From positions 1 through 20,429 of the IMG/VR virus record IMGVR_UViG_3300034018_001553: 20,429 nt of DNA, one strand, 5' to 3'. This document shows, piece after piece, positions 1 through 6,995 of this stretch. The stretch comes from a virus. The notes beneath the pieces were generated by a model. The model was not told the DNA's origin. It saw nothing but the letters and a program-made list of their open reading frames with translations, and searched no databases. The stretch's first letter is position 1. Every line of letters starts with the position of its first letter. The translations under genes and the position numbers were made by a program.

Positions 1-779
1 TTTAATTCAAGGTCGCTTTTTCCTGATACGTGCAAACTTCGGTTTGATAATAATTTCTTTTCAATATCCTCACGCTCGGTTGTTGATAGTCCATTAACTT
101 GTAACTGCATATCGTCTTTTCCCGCCTTTTGAAATAATAAGAACTTTTGTAAAAAGTGTAAATTTATATTTTTGCTGTCAAGGCCGCTTTCGCTATTGCT
201 TACAACTTTACGAATAGCATCTAAAGACTTATCATTTTTGTACCAATATTGCGTTGGTGGCTCGTTATGTATGATAATTACATCTTTTAACTTAATCTCT
301 TGCTTTTTATCACCATAATAAATAATATGATTTTCTTTTGGCAAATTTTCGCTAAATATTAATTTCTTTTCAAAGTCATCAAAATACTTTTTTGTTTTTT
401 GGTCGAACTCTTTATAATCTAAAAAGTAATGAGCGTTAAAACTTCCTAATGGGTTTTTGTACATATAAACCGTGCCTAAACTAATTCTATAAAGATAATC
501 CTCTATAAAATCAGTCCATGACTGAAATACGTTTGGTTTGTTTTGGTAGAAATAAAGATAGTTTTTTTGCTTTAACTTATTATTTTCGTATAAGTTTATG
601 TTTGCGAGTTTGCCAGTATCAGCAATGATTTTAATAACGGTTTTTAAAGCGTATTGGTCTATACTACAATCATTGTAAATAGCTTTGCCATTTTTCATTT
701 CGTAAACCCAATTACCCATGCTATCACGAATAACTGATATTGGTTTATTTAAGTTGCGAACCCATGAGAGTAAACTCAT
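1..779 (-). CDS. Phage portal protein, N-terminal 259 residues (cut by window edge)
   Basis: The reading frame opens at ATG 779 and stays open to the window edge, giving 259 residues without a stop; the C-terminus lies outside. It begins MSLLSWVRNLNKPISV and carries the portal-type stretch NKPNVFQSWTDFIEDYLYRI followed by LGTVYMYKNP. This matches the HK97/SPP1-type pattern of a short acidic or Asn-Pro segment before a helix ending in a 'GNAY'-like turn. Portals form the dodecameric ring through which DNA enters the capsid and on which the terminase docks. The position directly downstream of terS-terL is the usual packaging order and supports the call. TTTAAAC lies about 9 bases upstream of the ATG. 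The gene has its own promoter-leader-terminator region (798-927), so it may be expressed separately from terL. The family is assigned from pattern and context; the assignment as portal is fairly secure, the exact subfamily is not. Confidence 0.8.
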   Translation of the reverse strand, partial: MSLLSWVRNLNKPISVIRDSMGNWVYEMKNGKAIYNDCSIDQYALKTVIKIIADTGKLANINLYENNKLKQKNYLYFYQNKPNVFQSWTDFIEDYLYRISLGTVYMYKNPLGSFNAHYFLDYKEFDQKTKKYFDDFEKKLIFSENLPKENHIIYYGDKKQEIKLKDVIIIHNEPPTQYWYKNDKSLDAIRKVVSNSESGLDSKNINLHFLQKFLLFQKAGKDDMQLQVNGLSTTEREDIEKKLLSNRSLHVSGKSDLEL

Positions 780-797
780 TAATTTTTAAGTTTAAAC

Positions 798-832
798 AAA
801 AAAACCCTTGACTGCAATTAAGCAATCAAAGG
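798..832 (-). terminator. Intrinsic terminator between terL and portal
   Basis: On the minus strand an 11-bp stem (832-822 with 815-805, two G-U pairs) closes a 6-base loop and is followed by seven T (804-798). It would end the terL transcript. It also lies downstream of the promoter at 899-927, so any portal transcript must read through it. Confidence 0.8.
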
Positions 833-862
833 CTTTTCTGTGAAATTAGTATTGTCGTTCAT
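818..862 (-). CDS. Putative 14-codon leader peptide overlapping the terminator
   Basis: The minus-strand ORF MNDNTNFTEKPLIA starts at 862 and its TAA stop (820-818) lies inside the terminator loop. Its ATG overlaps by ATGA the stop of a 6-codon ORF (MHETKK, 859-879). A ribosome translating it would cover the first terminator arm. No database family is expected for so short a peptide. This is inferred from position only; chance occurrence in AT-rich DNA is possible. Confidence 0.35.
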   Translation of the reverse strand: MNDNTNFTEKPLIA

Positions 863-898
863 TTTTTGGTTTCATGCATCTTCACATGAATATCGTTG

Positions 899-927
899 CA
901 AATATACAAATTTTTTTAATATGCAAA
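899..927 (-). promoter_or_regulatory. Bacteroidota-type promoter upstream of the portal leader
   Basis: The minus strand carries TTTG (927-924), a 17-base spacer and TATATTTG (906-899), matching the TTTG / TAnnTTTG consensus. The box sits in the 13-mer TTTGTATATTTGC, which recurs at 7201, 12086 (last base T) and 13660. Expected start of transcription is around 893. Confidence 0.7.
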
Positions 928-934
928 CTTTTTT

Positions 935-2254
935 TTAATTATATTTAATCAACCCCGCTTTATACAAAAATAATGATATATTCCTTGCGCAGTCAATTGT
1001 ATGGTTATTCTTGTCAATATATTTGCCGTCAATAAATCCCTCTCGGTCGCTGTCGTTTGTGTAATTATTAACCTCAAAGTCGATATTTTCCCCAATATAA
1101 TAAACGTTTATTGATTTTAATATCTCTATACCTAAATGAATACTATTTGGTGCTTTTAATGCGGGCGTAACATTGTAGCCGTTATCTAATAATTTAGCTA
1201 TTTTAAAGTTGTTTGATGAGTAGTTATTCCTTGCTCCGCCATTATCGCAAATAGTAAACATCTGCTTCGGGTGGTTAATTAAATTAGCAATGTATAATAA
1301 AATTGATCCGTCGTCTTTTTTATAATTAACACTACTATCTAACTCAGCTAAAACATCATTTTCAGATTTATAAAATATTTCTCTTAAATATAGGTTTTGA
1401 GTGCCGTCATCTAAAACTTCATACTTCCAATTAAGGACTGCCATCGGGTCTGAAGCTCCAAAGTCAATTGATGAGTTTTCTTTTGCTTTAACTTGCGTGT
1501 AGGTTAATAAGTCGGTTTCTTTCCAGTCTTTGAAAACTTGACCCTCCACATCTTTAACCCACTCACCTAAAACAACATGATTATATTTTTTGATGTTTTT
1601 TTCTTTTAGCTTGTTGTAATAAGATAGGATATTTGTAGGCACTAATTTTGTTGGCAAATCTAAATAAGACGTATGAATAAACATCACATTGTCAACTATT
1701 GTATTTTCCCCGCCTCTTAATCCTTTGTCTTTATAAAACTGCTTAAAAATCCAGTGTTGAACACTCGATGGATTTAACGATAAAATAGTTATATTTCTTT
1801 TGCTTAGGCTTCTAATTGATAAAAATACCTTTTCAAAAGTTTCATAATCTGGCATTTCGTCTGCTTCATCAACCACAAAAGCATTAAACTGCTCCAAAGA
1901 TTTAAGGTTTGCTGTTTGTTGATAAGAGCCTGTTTTTATACCTTTAAAAGCTATGCGTTCCTTTCCTCGTTCAATGTGTGTAATGGTGTTGTTAACATAC
2001 CTTTCAAAACCTAATAACTTAATTTTATCATCAACATTTGGCTTAATACTATCTACAATTGAAACGTTTGTGTATCTTGTGAATAGTACAGAATAATCAT
2101 AGTTAACGAGTGCTATTGTTGACCACAAACCAATATTATAAGACTTTGCAGAGTAACGCCCACCTGTAATAATAACCGTATCAACCTCTGGATGTTTCCC
2201 CTCTAATAGCTGAAATAATGGTAAATACTTAGGGTGTATAACAACATCACTCAT
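935..2254 (-). CDS. terL: Terminase large subunit (ATPase and nuclease)
   Basis: This is the motor that translocates DNA into the prohead and cuts concatemers. With ATG 2254 it has 439 residues, normal for the Terminase_3 (PBSX/SPP1-type) family. The ATPase domain shows a Walker A-like GGRYSAKS (about residues 31-38) and Walker B VVDEAD (about 127-132), followed by SLNPSS as the coupling motif. The nuclease half starts at SSIDFGASDP, where Asp264 is the probable first metal ligand, and ends near DGKYIDKNNHTIDCARN, which holds later acidic ligands. A longer start would use TTG 2269; ATG 2254 is preferred because it overlaps the terS stop as ATGAGTGA, typical of translational coupling. The terS gene lies immediately upstream and portal downstream. 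No anomaly was seen. Confidence 0.93.
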   Translation of the reverse strand: MSDVVIHPKYLPLFQLLEGKHPEVDTVIITGGRYSAKSYNIGLWSTIALVNYDYSVLFTRYTNVSIVDSIKPNVDDKIKLLGFERYVNNTITHIERGKERIAFKGIKTGSYQQTANLKSLEQFNAFVVDEADEMPDYETFEKVFLSIRSLSKRNITILSLNPSSVQHWIFKQFYKDKGLRGGENTIVDNVMFIHTSYLDLPTKLVPTNILSYYNKLKEKNIKKYNHVVLGEWVKDVEGQVFKDWKETDLLTYTQVKAKENSSIDFGASDPMAVLNWKYEVLDDGTQNLYLREIFYKSENDVLAELDSSVNYKKDDGSILLYIANLINHPKQMFTICDNGGARNNYSSNNFKIAKLLDNGYNVTPALKAPNSIHLGIEILKSINVYYIGENIDFEVNNYTNDSDREGFIDGKYIDKNNHTIDCARNISLFLYKAGLIKYN

Positions 2255-2654
2255 TTTTTGGTGCTTCAAATATGATTTTTGGCGGTTGGTTTATTGTTTG
2301 TCCATCTGTGGTGTGGTCTATTTGTTGTTTGTCTCCAAACATTTTAGGATAAAATTTAGCCATTTTCCATTTAATTGTTTGGGCTAAAGTGTTATATGTA
2401 GATGGGTCTATTTCTTTACTTAAAAGCATTTCTTTTAATTCGTCAAGTTCATTATCTAAACTTTCCGCCTTGTCTTGTATGCTGTTTATATACAGGTTGT
2501 ATAATTCTTTGTGTTCACGCTTCCAACGACACCATGTAGAAAAATCAGGATATGAGTTCTTTTGTTTTAAAACTGCTTTGATATTTAAACCATCAGCAAC
2601 TTGTAAACATATTTCTTCACACATTAAAAAATCATACTCACTTAGTCGTGCCAT
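2247..2654 (-). CDS. terS: Terminase small subunit
   Basis: The 135-residue protein should recognise the packaging site and feed DNA to TerL. It has the layout of the Sf6 gp1-type small terminase: an N-terminal helical DNA-binding region (EEICLQVADGLNIKAVLKQ), the segment YPDFSTWCRWKREHKELYNLY, then the alpha-helical oligomerisation part with NTLAQTIKWKMAKFYPKMFGDK, where the tryptophan-lysine and 'P-K-x-[FY]-G-D-K' signature is typical. The C-terminal tail is polar and ends in KNE. It overlaps terL by 8 bases and the preceding 81-aa gene by 17 bases, indicating one tightly packed operon. Confidence 0.88.
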   Translation of the reverse strand: MARLSEYDFLMCEEICLQVADGLNIKAVLKQKNSYPDFSTWCRWKREHKELYNLYINSIQDKAESLDNELDELKEMLLSKEIDPSTYNTLAQTIKWKMAKFYPKMFGDKQQIDHTTDGQTINQPPKIIFEAPKNE

Positions 2655-2883
2655 TATTAAAAATCTTATCTAAAAATATTAAATCATCTTTTGAAACGTC
2701 ATTAATAGTTGCGTCAATTTTTACCTCTTGGTTTACAAAAAATCCTGTTTCCGTTACCCAAGTTGTTTTGACAAATATTTTACCCTTTTGCCATTGTTGG
2801 CTAATAAAATCACCATGATAATGCTTTTTAAACTCCTCGAAGCCTAAAGATACTAATTCCGACATTGTGAGGTGTGTGGTCAT
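2638..2883 (-). CDS. Hypothetical protein, 81 aa
   Basis: I do not recognise this family. The protein starts MTTHLTMSELVSLGFEEFKKHYHGDF and continues with a strand-rich stretch (GKIFVKTTWVTETGFFVNQEVKI), then an acidic helix ending NNGTTK. It has no membrane segment or cysteines. It overlaps the upstream small membrane protein gene by ATGA and terS by 17 bases, so it is very likely translated from the packaging operon. A second Met at residue 7 is a possible alternative start. Confidence 0.7.
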   Translation of the reverse strand: MTTHLTMSELVSLGFEEFKKHYHGDFISQQWQKGKIFVKTTWVTETGFFVNQEVKIDATINDVSKDDLIFLDKIFNNGTTK

Positions 2884-3095
2884 GGTTTCTGTTTTTTATT
2901 AAATAAACGTCTTATAACATATCCTCGAATAAACGATACAATAAAAAAAACAAAAGTAATAAATATATTTTGATTAATTGTAACTTTTATTCCTAAAAGT
3001 GGATAAATCCATAATTGAATTAAAAAAGACGTTAACAAACCAACTACGACATTGGTAACGCTTTCAAGTGCTGAGTGCTTTTTAGTTTGGCTCAT
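2880..3095 (-). CDS. Small two-helix membrane protein (DUF7220-like)
   Basis: The 71-residue protein has a short cationic N-terminus (MSQTKKHSALESVTNVVVG), two hydrophobic segments (about residues 17-35 and 42-59) and a basic tail (RRLFNKKQKP). The order SALESVTNVVVG...PLLGI...VSFIRGYVIRRLFN matches my memory of a small membrane-protein family widespread in phage genomes (DUF7220-like); function unknown. A role in lysis is possible for any small two-helix phage protein but nothing here shows it, and the gene sits next to packaging genes rather than the lysozyme. TTTAAACACATG lies at the start codon. It overlaps the next gene by ATGA. Confidence 0.75.
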   Translation of the reverse strand: MSQTKKHSALESVTNVVVGLLTSFLIQLWIYPLLGIKVTINQNIFITFVFFIVSFIRGYVIRRLFNKKQKP

Positions 3096-3106
3096 GTGTT
3101 TAAAAA

Positions 3107-3196
3107 TTAATCATGTTCCGGCATATCCTTTGCCGTTGCTATGCCGTAAATAAATAAAGCTATGCCTACTATTAAAATAATTGCTATTGCTCCCAT
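3107..3196 (-). CDS. Single-span mini-membrane protein, 29 aa
   Basis: The ORF encodes MGAIAIILIVGIALFIYG followed by IATAKDMPEHD: one hydrophobic helix and a short charged tail. It overlaps the upstream 56-aa ORF by 13 bases and ends 12 bases before the ATG of the next gene, consistent with the packed operon. It is too short for a family call; the membrane prediction is by eye. Confidence 0.5.
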   Translation of the reverse strand: MGAIAIILIVGIALFIYGIATAKDMPEHD

Positions 3197-3354
3197 TTGT
3201 TAAATATTTCTTTGTTCATTCTTTTTGCTTGGTCAATAGATACTCCAGCCCAATACAATTGATGCTTAAATATCTGCGTGCCTTGTTTGTTGTAATACCT
3301 ATAACCCATTAATTGGCTATGGTATTCTTGGTAACTTAATTCGTATCGTGTCAT
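3184..3354 (-). CDS. Hypothetical protein, 56 aa
   Basis: The ORF encodes MTRYELSYQEYHSQLMGYRY and ends AKRMNKEIFNKWEQ. It is rich in Tyr, Gln and Lys with no membrane segment and no motif I recognise. It is the first gene after the terminator-leader at 3370-3489, and its ATG follows TTTAAACACATAAACACC, the start-region pattern used by many genes in this window. Its 3' end overlaps the 29-aa ORF by 13 bases. Real translation is supported by spacing and start context, not by homology. Confidence 0.6.
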   Translation of the reverse strand: MTRYELSYQEYHSQLMGYRYYNKQGTQIFKHQLYWAGVSIDQAKRMNKEIFNKWEQ

Positions 3355-3369
3355 GGTGTTTATGTGTTT

Positions 3370-3396
3370 AAAAACCGCCTCAAGCCGTAAGGCGGT
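3370..3396 (-). terminator. Intrinsic terminator before the packaging operon
   Basis: The minus strand reads ACCGCCT, a 9-base loop, AGGCGGT and then five T. It is downstream of the promoter at 3455 and upstream of the ATG at 3354, so it can end the upstream operon and also attenuate the packaging operon. Confidence 0.8.
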
Positions 3397-3427
3397 GTGT
3401 AATTAATAACTCTAAATTATAAATCAT
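3380..3427 (-). CDS. Putative 15-codon leader peptide overlapping the terminator
   Basis: The ORF MIYNLELLITHRLTA begins at 3427, about 25 bases after the expected transcription start. It runs through the first arm of the terminator and stops (TGA 3382-3380) at the border of loop and second arm. This is the same geometry as the portal leader ORF. Supported by position only. Confidence 0.35.
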   Translation of the reverse strand: MIYNLELLITHRLTA

Positions 3428-3454
3428 GAAAAGAACGTTGTCGGCTTGATTTGA

Positions 3455-3489
3455 CAAATGTACTAATTAAAATTTAAACTGCTTTCAAA
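3455..3489 (-). promoter_or_regulatory. Probable promoter of the packaging operon
   Basis: TACATTTG (3462-3455) fits TAnnTTTG; a TTTG lies at 3489-3486 with a 23-base spacer, at the long end of the accepted range. It overlaps the 3' end of the HTH gene. Confidence 0.5.
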
Positions 3490-3672
3490 AATCTGAAAAA
3501 TTTCTGTTTTTTTTCTGTTGCTAAATTTCATCAAATCACTTTTTAAAAAAAATAACTCCCCTTTGATGTTTTTTGAGTAGATTTTTTTTGAAGCAACCAA
3601 ATAATCAAACTTACCTTTGTTGATTTTTAAAAATATTTTTGCTTCCGTTTTGGTTAGAATTTCGTCGGTCAT
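3463..3672 (-). CDS. Excisionase-like helix-turn-helix protein
   Basis: The 69-residue protein has the layout of an HTH_17/MerR-like excisionase domain. ILTKTEAKIFLKINKGKFDY forms the helix-turn-helix, ASKKIYSKNIKGELFFLKSDLMKF gives the wing and the closing helix, and a short basic tail follows. Such proteins bend or bind DNA as recombination directionality factors or small transcription regulators. With no integrase in the window, a regulatory role is as likely as excision. The gene follows the methyltransferase with almost no spacing (stop 3674, start 3672) and ends the operon that begins at 7169. It is unusually rich in Lys, Phe and Ile. Confidence 0.65.
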   Translation of the reverse strand: MTDEILTKTEAKIFLKINKGKFDYLVASKKIYSKNIKGELFFLKSDLMKFSNRKKTEIFQIFESSLNFN

Positions 3673-3673
3673 T

Positions 3674-4702
3674 TTAGAAAAGTTCTATTTGTTTTGATTT
3701 ATTATTGTCATTAAATCTTTTCTCGGCTTCTTTCATGTTTAAAATAGCTTGTTTGTAATAACTATCTTTTAACTCTATTCCGATTGCCTTGCGACCCATT
3801 GAAACAGGACTAAAAACCTCACTACCTACACCCATAAAAGGCGTTAAAACAACTTCATTAGGATTTGAATATAATTCTACTAATCTGTCAATTACATCTA
3901 ACTGCAAAGGGTGCACATGCTTTTCGTCATCCTCTTCTTTGCTATCTCTAAATGGTAAAACATTATCAATACGAATGTCATCCCAAACGCTCGAGGCGTA
4001 TCTTTGCCAAATGTAATGATTTAATTTTGTAATTTTATCGTCCTCGTTAATATTGTTTAAATGCTTCCATAACTCGGCTTCGTTTAAATCTGAATTATTA
4101 GCATTATTCCACGCTCTTAAAATGTTTGGTAAAATTGGCACTTCTCCAGCATAATGATTAATTCCAAAAGGATGCGTTACGGGTGTTTCGTTTTCACCTT
4201 TTTTAGTAAATACCAAAACATAATCAGGCATAGCGGTAAAACATTTTGTACTATCCTCAACTATAAATTTATGCATTAAACTTTGTACCATTGTGCGCAT
4301 ACGAACTTTTAAAGGCTCTTTCCAAATTGTTATACGGTTGCGATATTCAAAACCATGTTTAGTATGAAGTCTTATTATTTCATTTGGAAAATCCCATAGT
4401 CTACAAGTGTTGTCAAATACATCTGTGCAATGTACGGCAGTTATACGACCTTTTTTTGTAACCCTTGCAATTTCTTTAATCAAAAATTCGTATTGTTCTA
4501 AAAATTGCTCTTTGCTTTCACAATTACTAAAGTCATTTTCTGAACTTGAATAATTATATAAACCAGCAAAGGGAGGGCTATAAATTGACAAATCTATACT
4601 TTCGTTTGGAAGTGTTGGCATTACTAACATGCAGTCGCTATTATAAATTGCATAGCGGTCTGTTACTAATTGGTCTTTTACTTTGTTTTCTGTGCTTTTC
4701 AT
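3674..4702 (-). CDS. DNA amino-methyltransferase (N4-cytosine or N6-adenine), beta-class order
   Basis: This S-adenosylmethionine-dependent methyltransferase of the N6_N4_Mtase family modifies exocyclic amino groups in DNA. The catalytic motif IV appears first as SPPF (residues 42-45, in LSIYSPPFAG) and the SAM-binding motif I appears late as TPFMGVGSEVF (from residue 287), followed by GIELKDSYY. That is the beta-class order. SPP[YFW] is more common in N4-cytosine enzymes than the DPPY of adenine enzymes, so m4C is slightly favoured. The middle region (about 100-280) holds the probable target-recognition part. The length of 342 is normal. The SNF2-type helicase gene lies immediately upstream with 2 bases between, so the pair is probably co-translated and may act together. 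No cognate nuclease gene is next to it. It may protect phage DNA from host restriction; that role is inferred. Confidence 0.85.
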   Translation of the reverse strand: MKSTENKVKDQLVTDRYAIYNSDCMLVMPTLPNESIDLSIYSPPFAGLYNYSSSENDFSNCESKEQFLEQYEFLIKEIARVTKKGRITAVHCTDVFDNTCRLWDFPNEIIRLHTKHGFEYRNRITIWKEPLKVRMRTMVQSLMHKFIVEDSTKCFTAMPDYVLVFTKKGENETPVTHPFGINHYAGEVPILPNILRAWNNANNSDLNEAELWKHLNNINEDDKITKLNHYIWQRYASSVWDDIRIDNVLPFRDSKEEDDEKHVHPLQLDVIDRLVELYSNPNEVVLTPFMGVGSEVFSPVSMGRKAIGIELKDSYYKQAILNMKEAEKRFNDNNKSKQIELF

Positions 4703-4704
4703 GT

Positions 4705-6072
4705 TTATAAAAAATTAGGTGTTAAAATTGGTTTATTAAATTCTTTTACTTTATTTTCAAAACTACGATTAACATTTTCAGTTAAATTTTTATGTAGTTG
4801 TATTGCTTTTTGTGTTTTTTGTTCTAACGCTTCTAATACTCTTGTTTGACCATCTGAAATTACCATATCAATAGTAACGTCGTTTTTTTGACCAAACCGC
4901 CAAAAGCGTCTTATAGCTTGGTAATATTGCTCATAACTCCATGTAGGAAAAAATACAGAATGATTACAATGTTGCCAATTTAAACCCATTGAAGTCATTT
5001 TAGCTTTTGTGATTAATCTTTCTATTTCTCCATTTGCAAACGCTAATAGTATTTCTTCTTTTTTGTCTATGCTTTGACTTCCAATTATCTCAACTGCATT
5101 TTTATCTGAATGTTTTAATATTGAACTTTCGTTGTTGGTATTACACCAATAAACCGACGTTTTACCTTGTGCTAATTCAATAGCTTTTTCACATCTTTTT
5201 TCTTCTGTTTGCTTTTGCTCATGTCTAACTTCTGTCATTGACTTTGCTATCGGTGTAAACATTTGTATTTGTCCGTTTACATCTATTAAAGATTGGTTTT
5301 CTACAATATGCCTATTAATAACAAGTTCAGGCAAATTATACCTTTCATTGCTAAATCCTAAATCGCTCGGCATTTTAGCCATAATTGACCATTGGTTAAC
5401 CCACGCAAAAAAATCTTTTTCAGCATGAGGTTTTAAATAAAACTTTTCGCCAATGTTTCTATTATTACTATCTACTGAATTTTGATTGTTTTTAAAAAAC
5501 TTTCCTAACATATCCATATACCCCATATAACCGAGTGCTTCGCTACTTGTGCCTAATTCTATAAAATCGTTCGGACTTGGTGTGGCGGTGCTTAAAAATC
5601 TGAATGGTATTTTTTTAACAAAGGTTGTTACCTCTTGTTTTATTTTACCATCAAAGTTTTTTAAAATACTGCTTTCGTCTAAAATTACGCCTTCAAAATC
5701 TTTTTCATTAAAATAATGCAGTCGCTCATAATTGCAAACAATTATTTTTTTAGTGTGCTTCCCATCTTTTGAATATTCGATGTCATCAATACCTAATTTT
5801 TCGGCTTCTAAAATAAATTGAAAAGCAACTGCCAAAGGTGTTAAAATTAAAACTTTTTTATTTGTGTGGTTAACAATATTTTTAGCAAGTGCTAATTGTA
5901 CCAAAGTCTTACCAAGTCCAGTATCTAAAAATACTGCGCTACGACCTTTTAAAATAGCTTTTTCAATAACAAATTTTTGAAAATCAAAAGCTATTTCAGG
6001 GATATAATTTGCCTCAAACCCAAAATTGCCTATTGAATGTTTTTTGTTATTAATAAATTCCTGATATTCCAT
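4705..6072 (-). CDS. SNF2-type SF2 helicase/translocase
   Basis: The 455-residue protein is an ATP-driven DNA translocase of the SNF2/RapA type. Visible motifs are I, DTGLGKT (50-56); Ia, LILTPLAV; II, LDESS (131-135), in place of DEAH; III, STATPSPND (161-169); and VI, QAIRRFWRFGQ (385-395), which carries the arginine fingers and the RxGQ signature of SNF2 enzymes. The second RecA domain includes KTSVYWCNTNNES and a TSMGLNWQ motif V. No zinc finger or nuclease domain is fused to it. The methyltransferase gene follows after 2 bases, a coupling that suggests a joint function such as strand separation or scanning for modification. A separate SF2 DEAH helicase (10395-12044) and an SF3 helicase make three helicases in 8 kb, so this one is probably not the replicative motor. 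Confidence 0.88.
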   Translation of the reverse strand: MEYQEFINNKKHSIGNFGFEANYIPEIAFDFQKFVIEKAILKGRSAVFLDTGLGKTLVQLALAKNIVNHTNKKVLILTPLAVAFQFILEAEKLGIDDIEYSKDGKHTKKIIVCNYERLHYFNEKDFEGVILDESSILKNFDGKIKQEVTTFVKKIPFRFLSTATPSPNDFIELGTSSEALGYMGYMDMLGKFFKNNQNSVDSNNRNIGEKFYLKPHAEKDFFAWVNQWSIMAKMPSDLGFSNERYNLPELVINRHIVENQSLIDVNGQIQMFTPIAKSMTEVRHEQKQTEEKRCEKAIELAQGKTSVYWCNTNNESSILKHSDKNAVEIIGSQSIDKKEEILLAFANGEIERLITKAKMTSMGLNWQHCNHSVFFPTWSYEQYYQAIRRFWRFGQKNDVTIDMVISDGQTRVLEALEQKTQKAIQLHKNLTENVNRSFENKVKEFNKPILTPNFL

Positions 6073-6085
6073 GTGTGTTTAAAAT

Positions 6086-6418
6086 TTAGTTGTTAATCTT
6101 TTTAGCTATCCCTAAAATTGACTTTCTATCCTTTTGAAAAGCCTTTAAAATAAAAGCTATTTCTCCAAAGTGTTCAATACCTATCTCTGACATTGTTTTA
6201 ATCATTGCCTCAAATGCGCCTTGAACGTCATCAACTGCGTTAAACTCACGATTAAACATTTCGTCTGCGACCTTTAATTTGTTGGCTAAATTTAGCTTAA
6301 AATTTTTTAGGTTGCTTTTTTCTTTGCCTGTAAATATTCCTGCAGGCTCAATCGTCTGTACGCAAAAGTCTAAACTTATTAAACTTTCTAAAACTGCTTT
6401 TTGTTGTTTAGGGCTCAT
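6086..6418 (-). CDS. Hypothetical protein, 110 aa
   Basis: I do not recognise this family. The protein starts MSPKQQKAVLESLISLDFCVQ and looks all-helical, with long amphipathic stretches (NLKNFKLNLANKLKVADEMF; QGAFEAMIKTMSEIGIEHFG) and a basic end (KDRKSILGIAKKINN). It has no membrane segment. It sits between the SGDDGEDS-motif protein and the SNF2 helicase with spacings of 4 and 13 bases, so it belongs to the operon from 7169. Confidence 0.7.
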   Translation of the reverse strand: MSPKQQKAVLESLISLDFCVQTIEPAGIFTGKEKSNLKNFKLNLANKLKVADEMFNREFNAVDDVQGAFEAMIKTMSEIGIEHFGEIAFILKAFQKDRKSILGIAKKINN

Positions 6419-6422
6419 GGTA

Positions 6423-6749
6423 TTAATTAGTTGTTAATGCATCTAAATCATATTTTAGTCTTGAAACCAAACTATCTTCTCCATCGTCTCCAGAAAGATA
6501 CCAATCAATTCTTTGAGCATATATCTCAGCTTTTTTTAATATTTCAATTCCGTCTTTAAAAATTTGCTGTACATCTTCTCTATAAACGTGTTCAAATCGG
6601 TCTTCGGGATATTTTTCAAAATATTCTTTATCGCAATATATTAAATCTTCTTTAGATTTTTCTTTACCTTGTTTATCTAATTCTTCTTGAATATTCTCCC
6701 AAATTTGTCTTATTTTATACTGATTGTAATCAAAAGATCCTCCACTCAT
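6423..6749 (-). CDS. Conserved phage protein with WYLSGDDGEDS motif, 108 aa
   Basis: The N-terminus MSGGSFDYNQYKI and the C-terminal stretch RIDWYLSGDDGEDSLVSRLK are two hallmarks that I recognise together from a small protein common in phages and prophages of many hosts; its function is unknown. The middle is charged and helical (QEELDKQGKEKSKEDL; DVQQIFKDGIEILKKAE). The family is often found near early or accessory genes, as here. It is spaced 4 bases from the next gene and 9 bases from the previous one. Confidence 0.75.
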   Translation of the reverse strand: MSGGSFDYNQYKIRQIWENIQEELDKQGKEKSKEDLIYCDKEYFEKYPEDRFEHVYREDVQQIFKDGIEILKKAEIYAQRIDWYLSGDDGEDSLVSRLKYDLDALTTN

Positions 6750-6758
6750 AATGTAATT

Positions 6759-6983
6759 CTATTTAAAATTTTGTAAATCCCTTCCAAACTGCTCAAACAA
6801 ATCATTTAACTGCTCATTTTTCGGCTCTATTATAAACTGCTTTAAAGTAAGCAATTCAATAACTACTTTACCATAACCGAGTGCATTGTGCAAATCTTTG
6901 GTGTTAATGCAGTGATATTTTAACTGCTCATTTTCTTCAACCATTTGGTCAATTTTACTGATAATCTCTTGTGTTGTTTTCAT
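6759..6983 (-). CDS. Hypothetical helical protein, 74 aa
   Basis: The protein starts MKTTQEIISKIDQMVEENEQLKYH and continues with leucine-rich helical segments (KVVIELLTLKQFII; EQLNDLFEQFGRDLQNF) that could form a short coiled coil or dimer. I recognise no family. The ATG is preceded by TTTAAACACATAAACAC, the same arrangement as at 3354. It is second in the operon that starts at 7169. Confidence 0.65.
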   Translation of the reverse strand: MKTTQEIISKIDQMVEENEQLKYHCINTKDLHNALGYGKVVIELLTLKQFIIEPKNEQLNDLFEQFGRDLQNFK

Positions 6984-6995
6984 GTGTTTATGTGT

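Noticed and set aside
2389-2673. Plus-strand frames such as 2389-2673, 9251-9445, 12383-12646, 13211-13468 and 18077-18352
   Set aside because: Each lies opposite a well-supported minus-strand gene, has no recognisable domain and lacks a promoter or start-region motif on its own strand.
3463-3672. Evidence for a temperate phage from the excisionase-like protein
   Set aside because: The fold is shared with general small regulators, and no integrase or attachment site is visible in the window.
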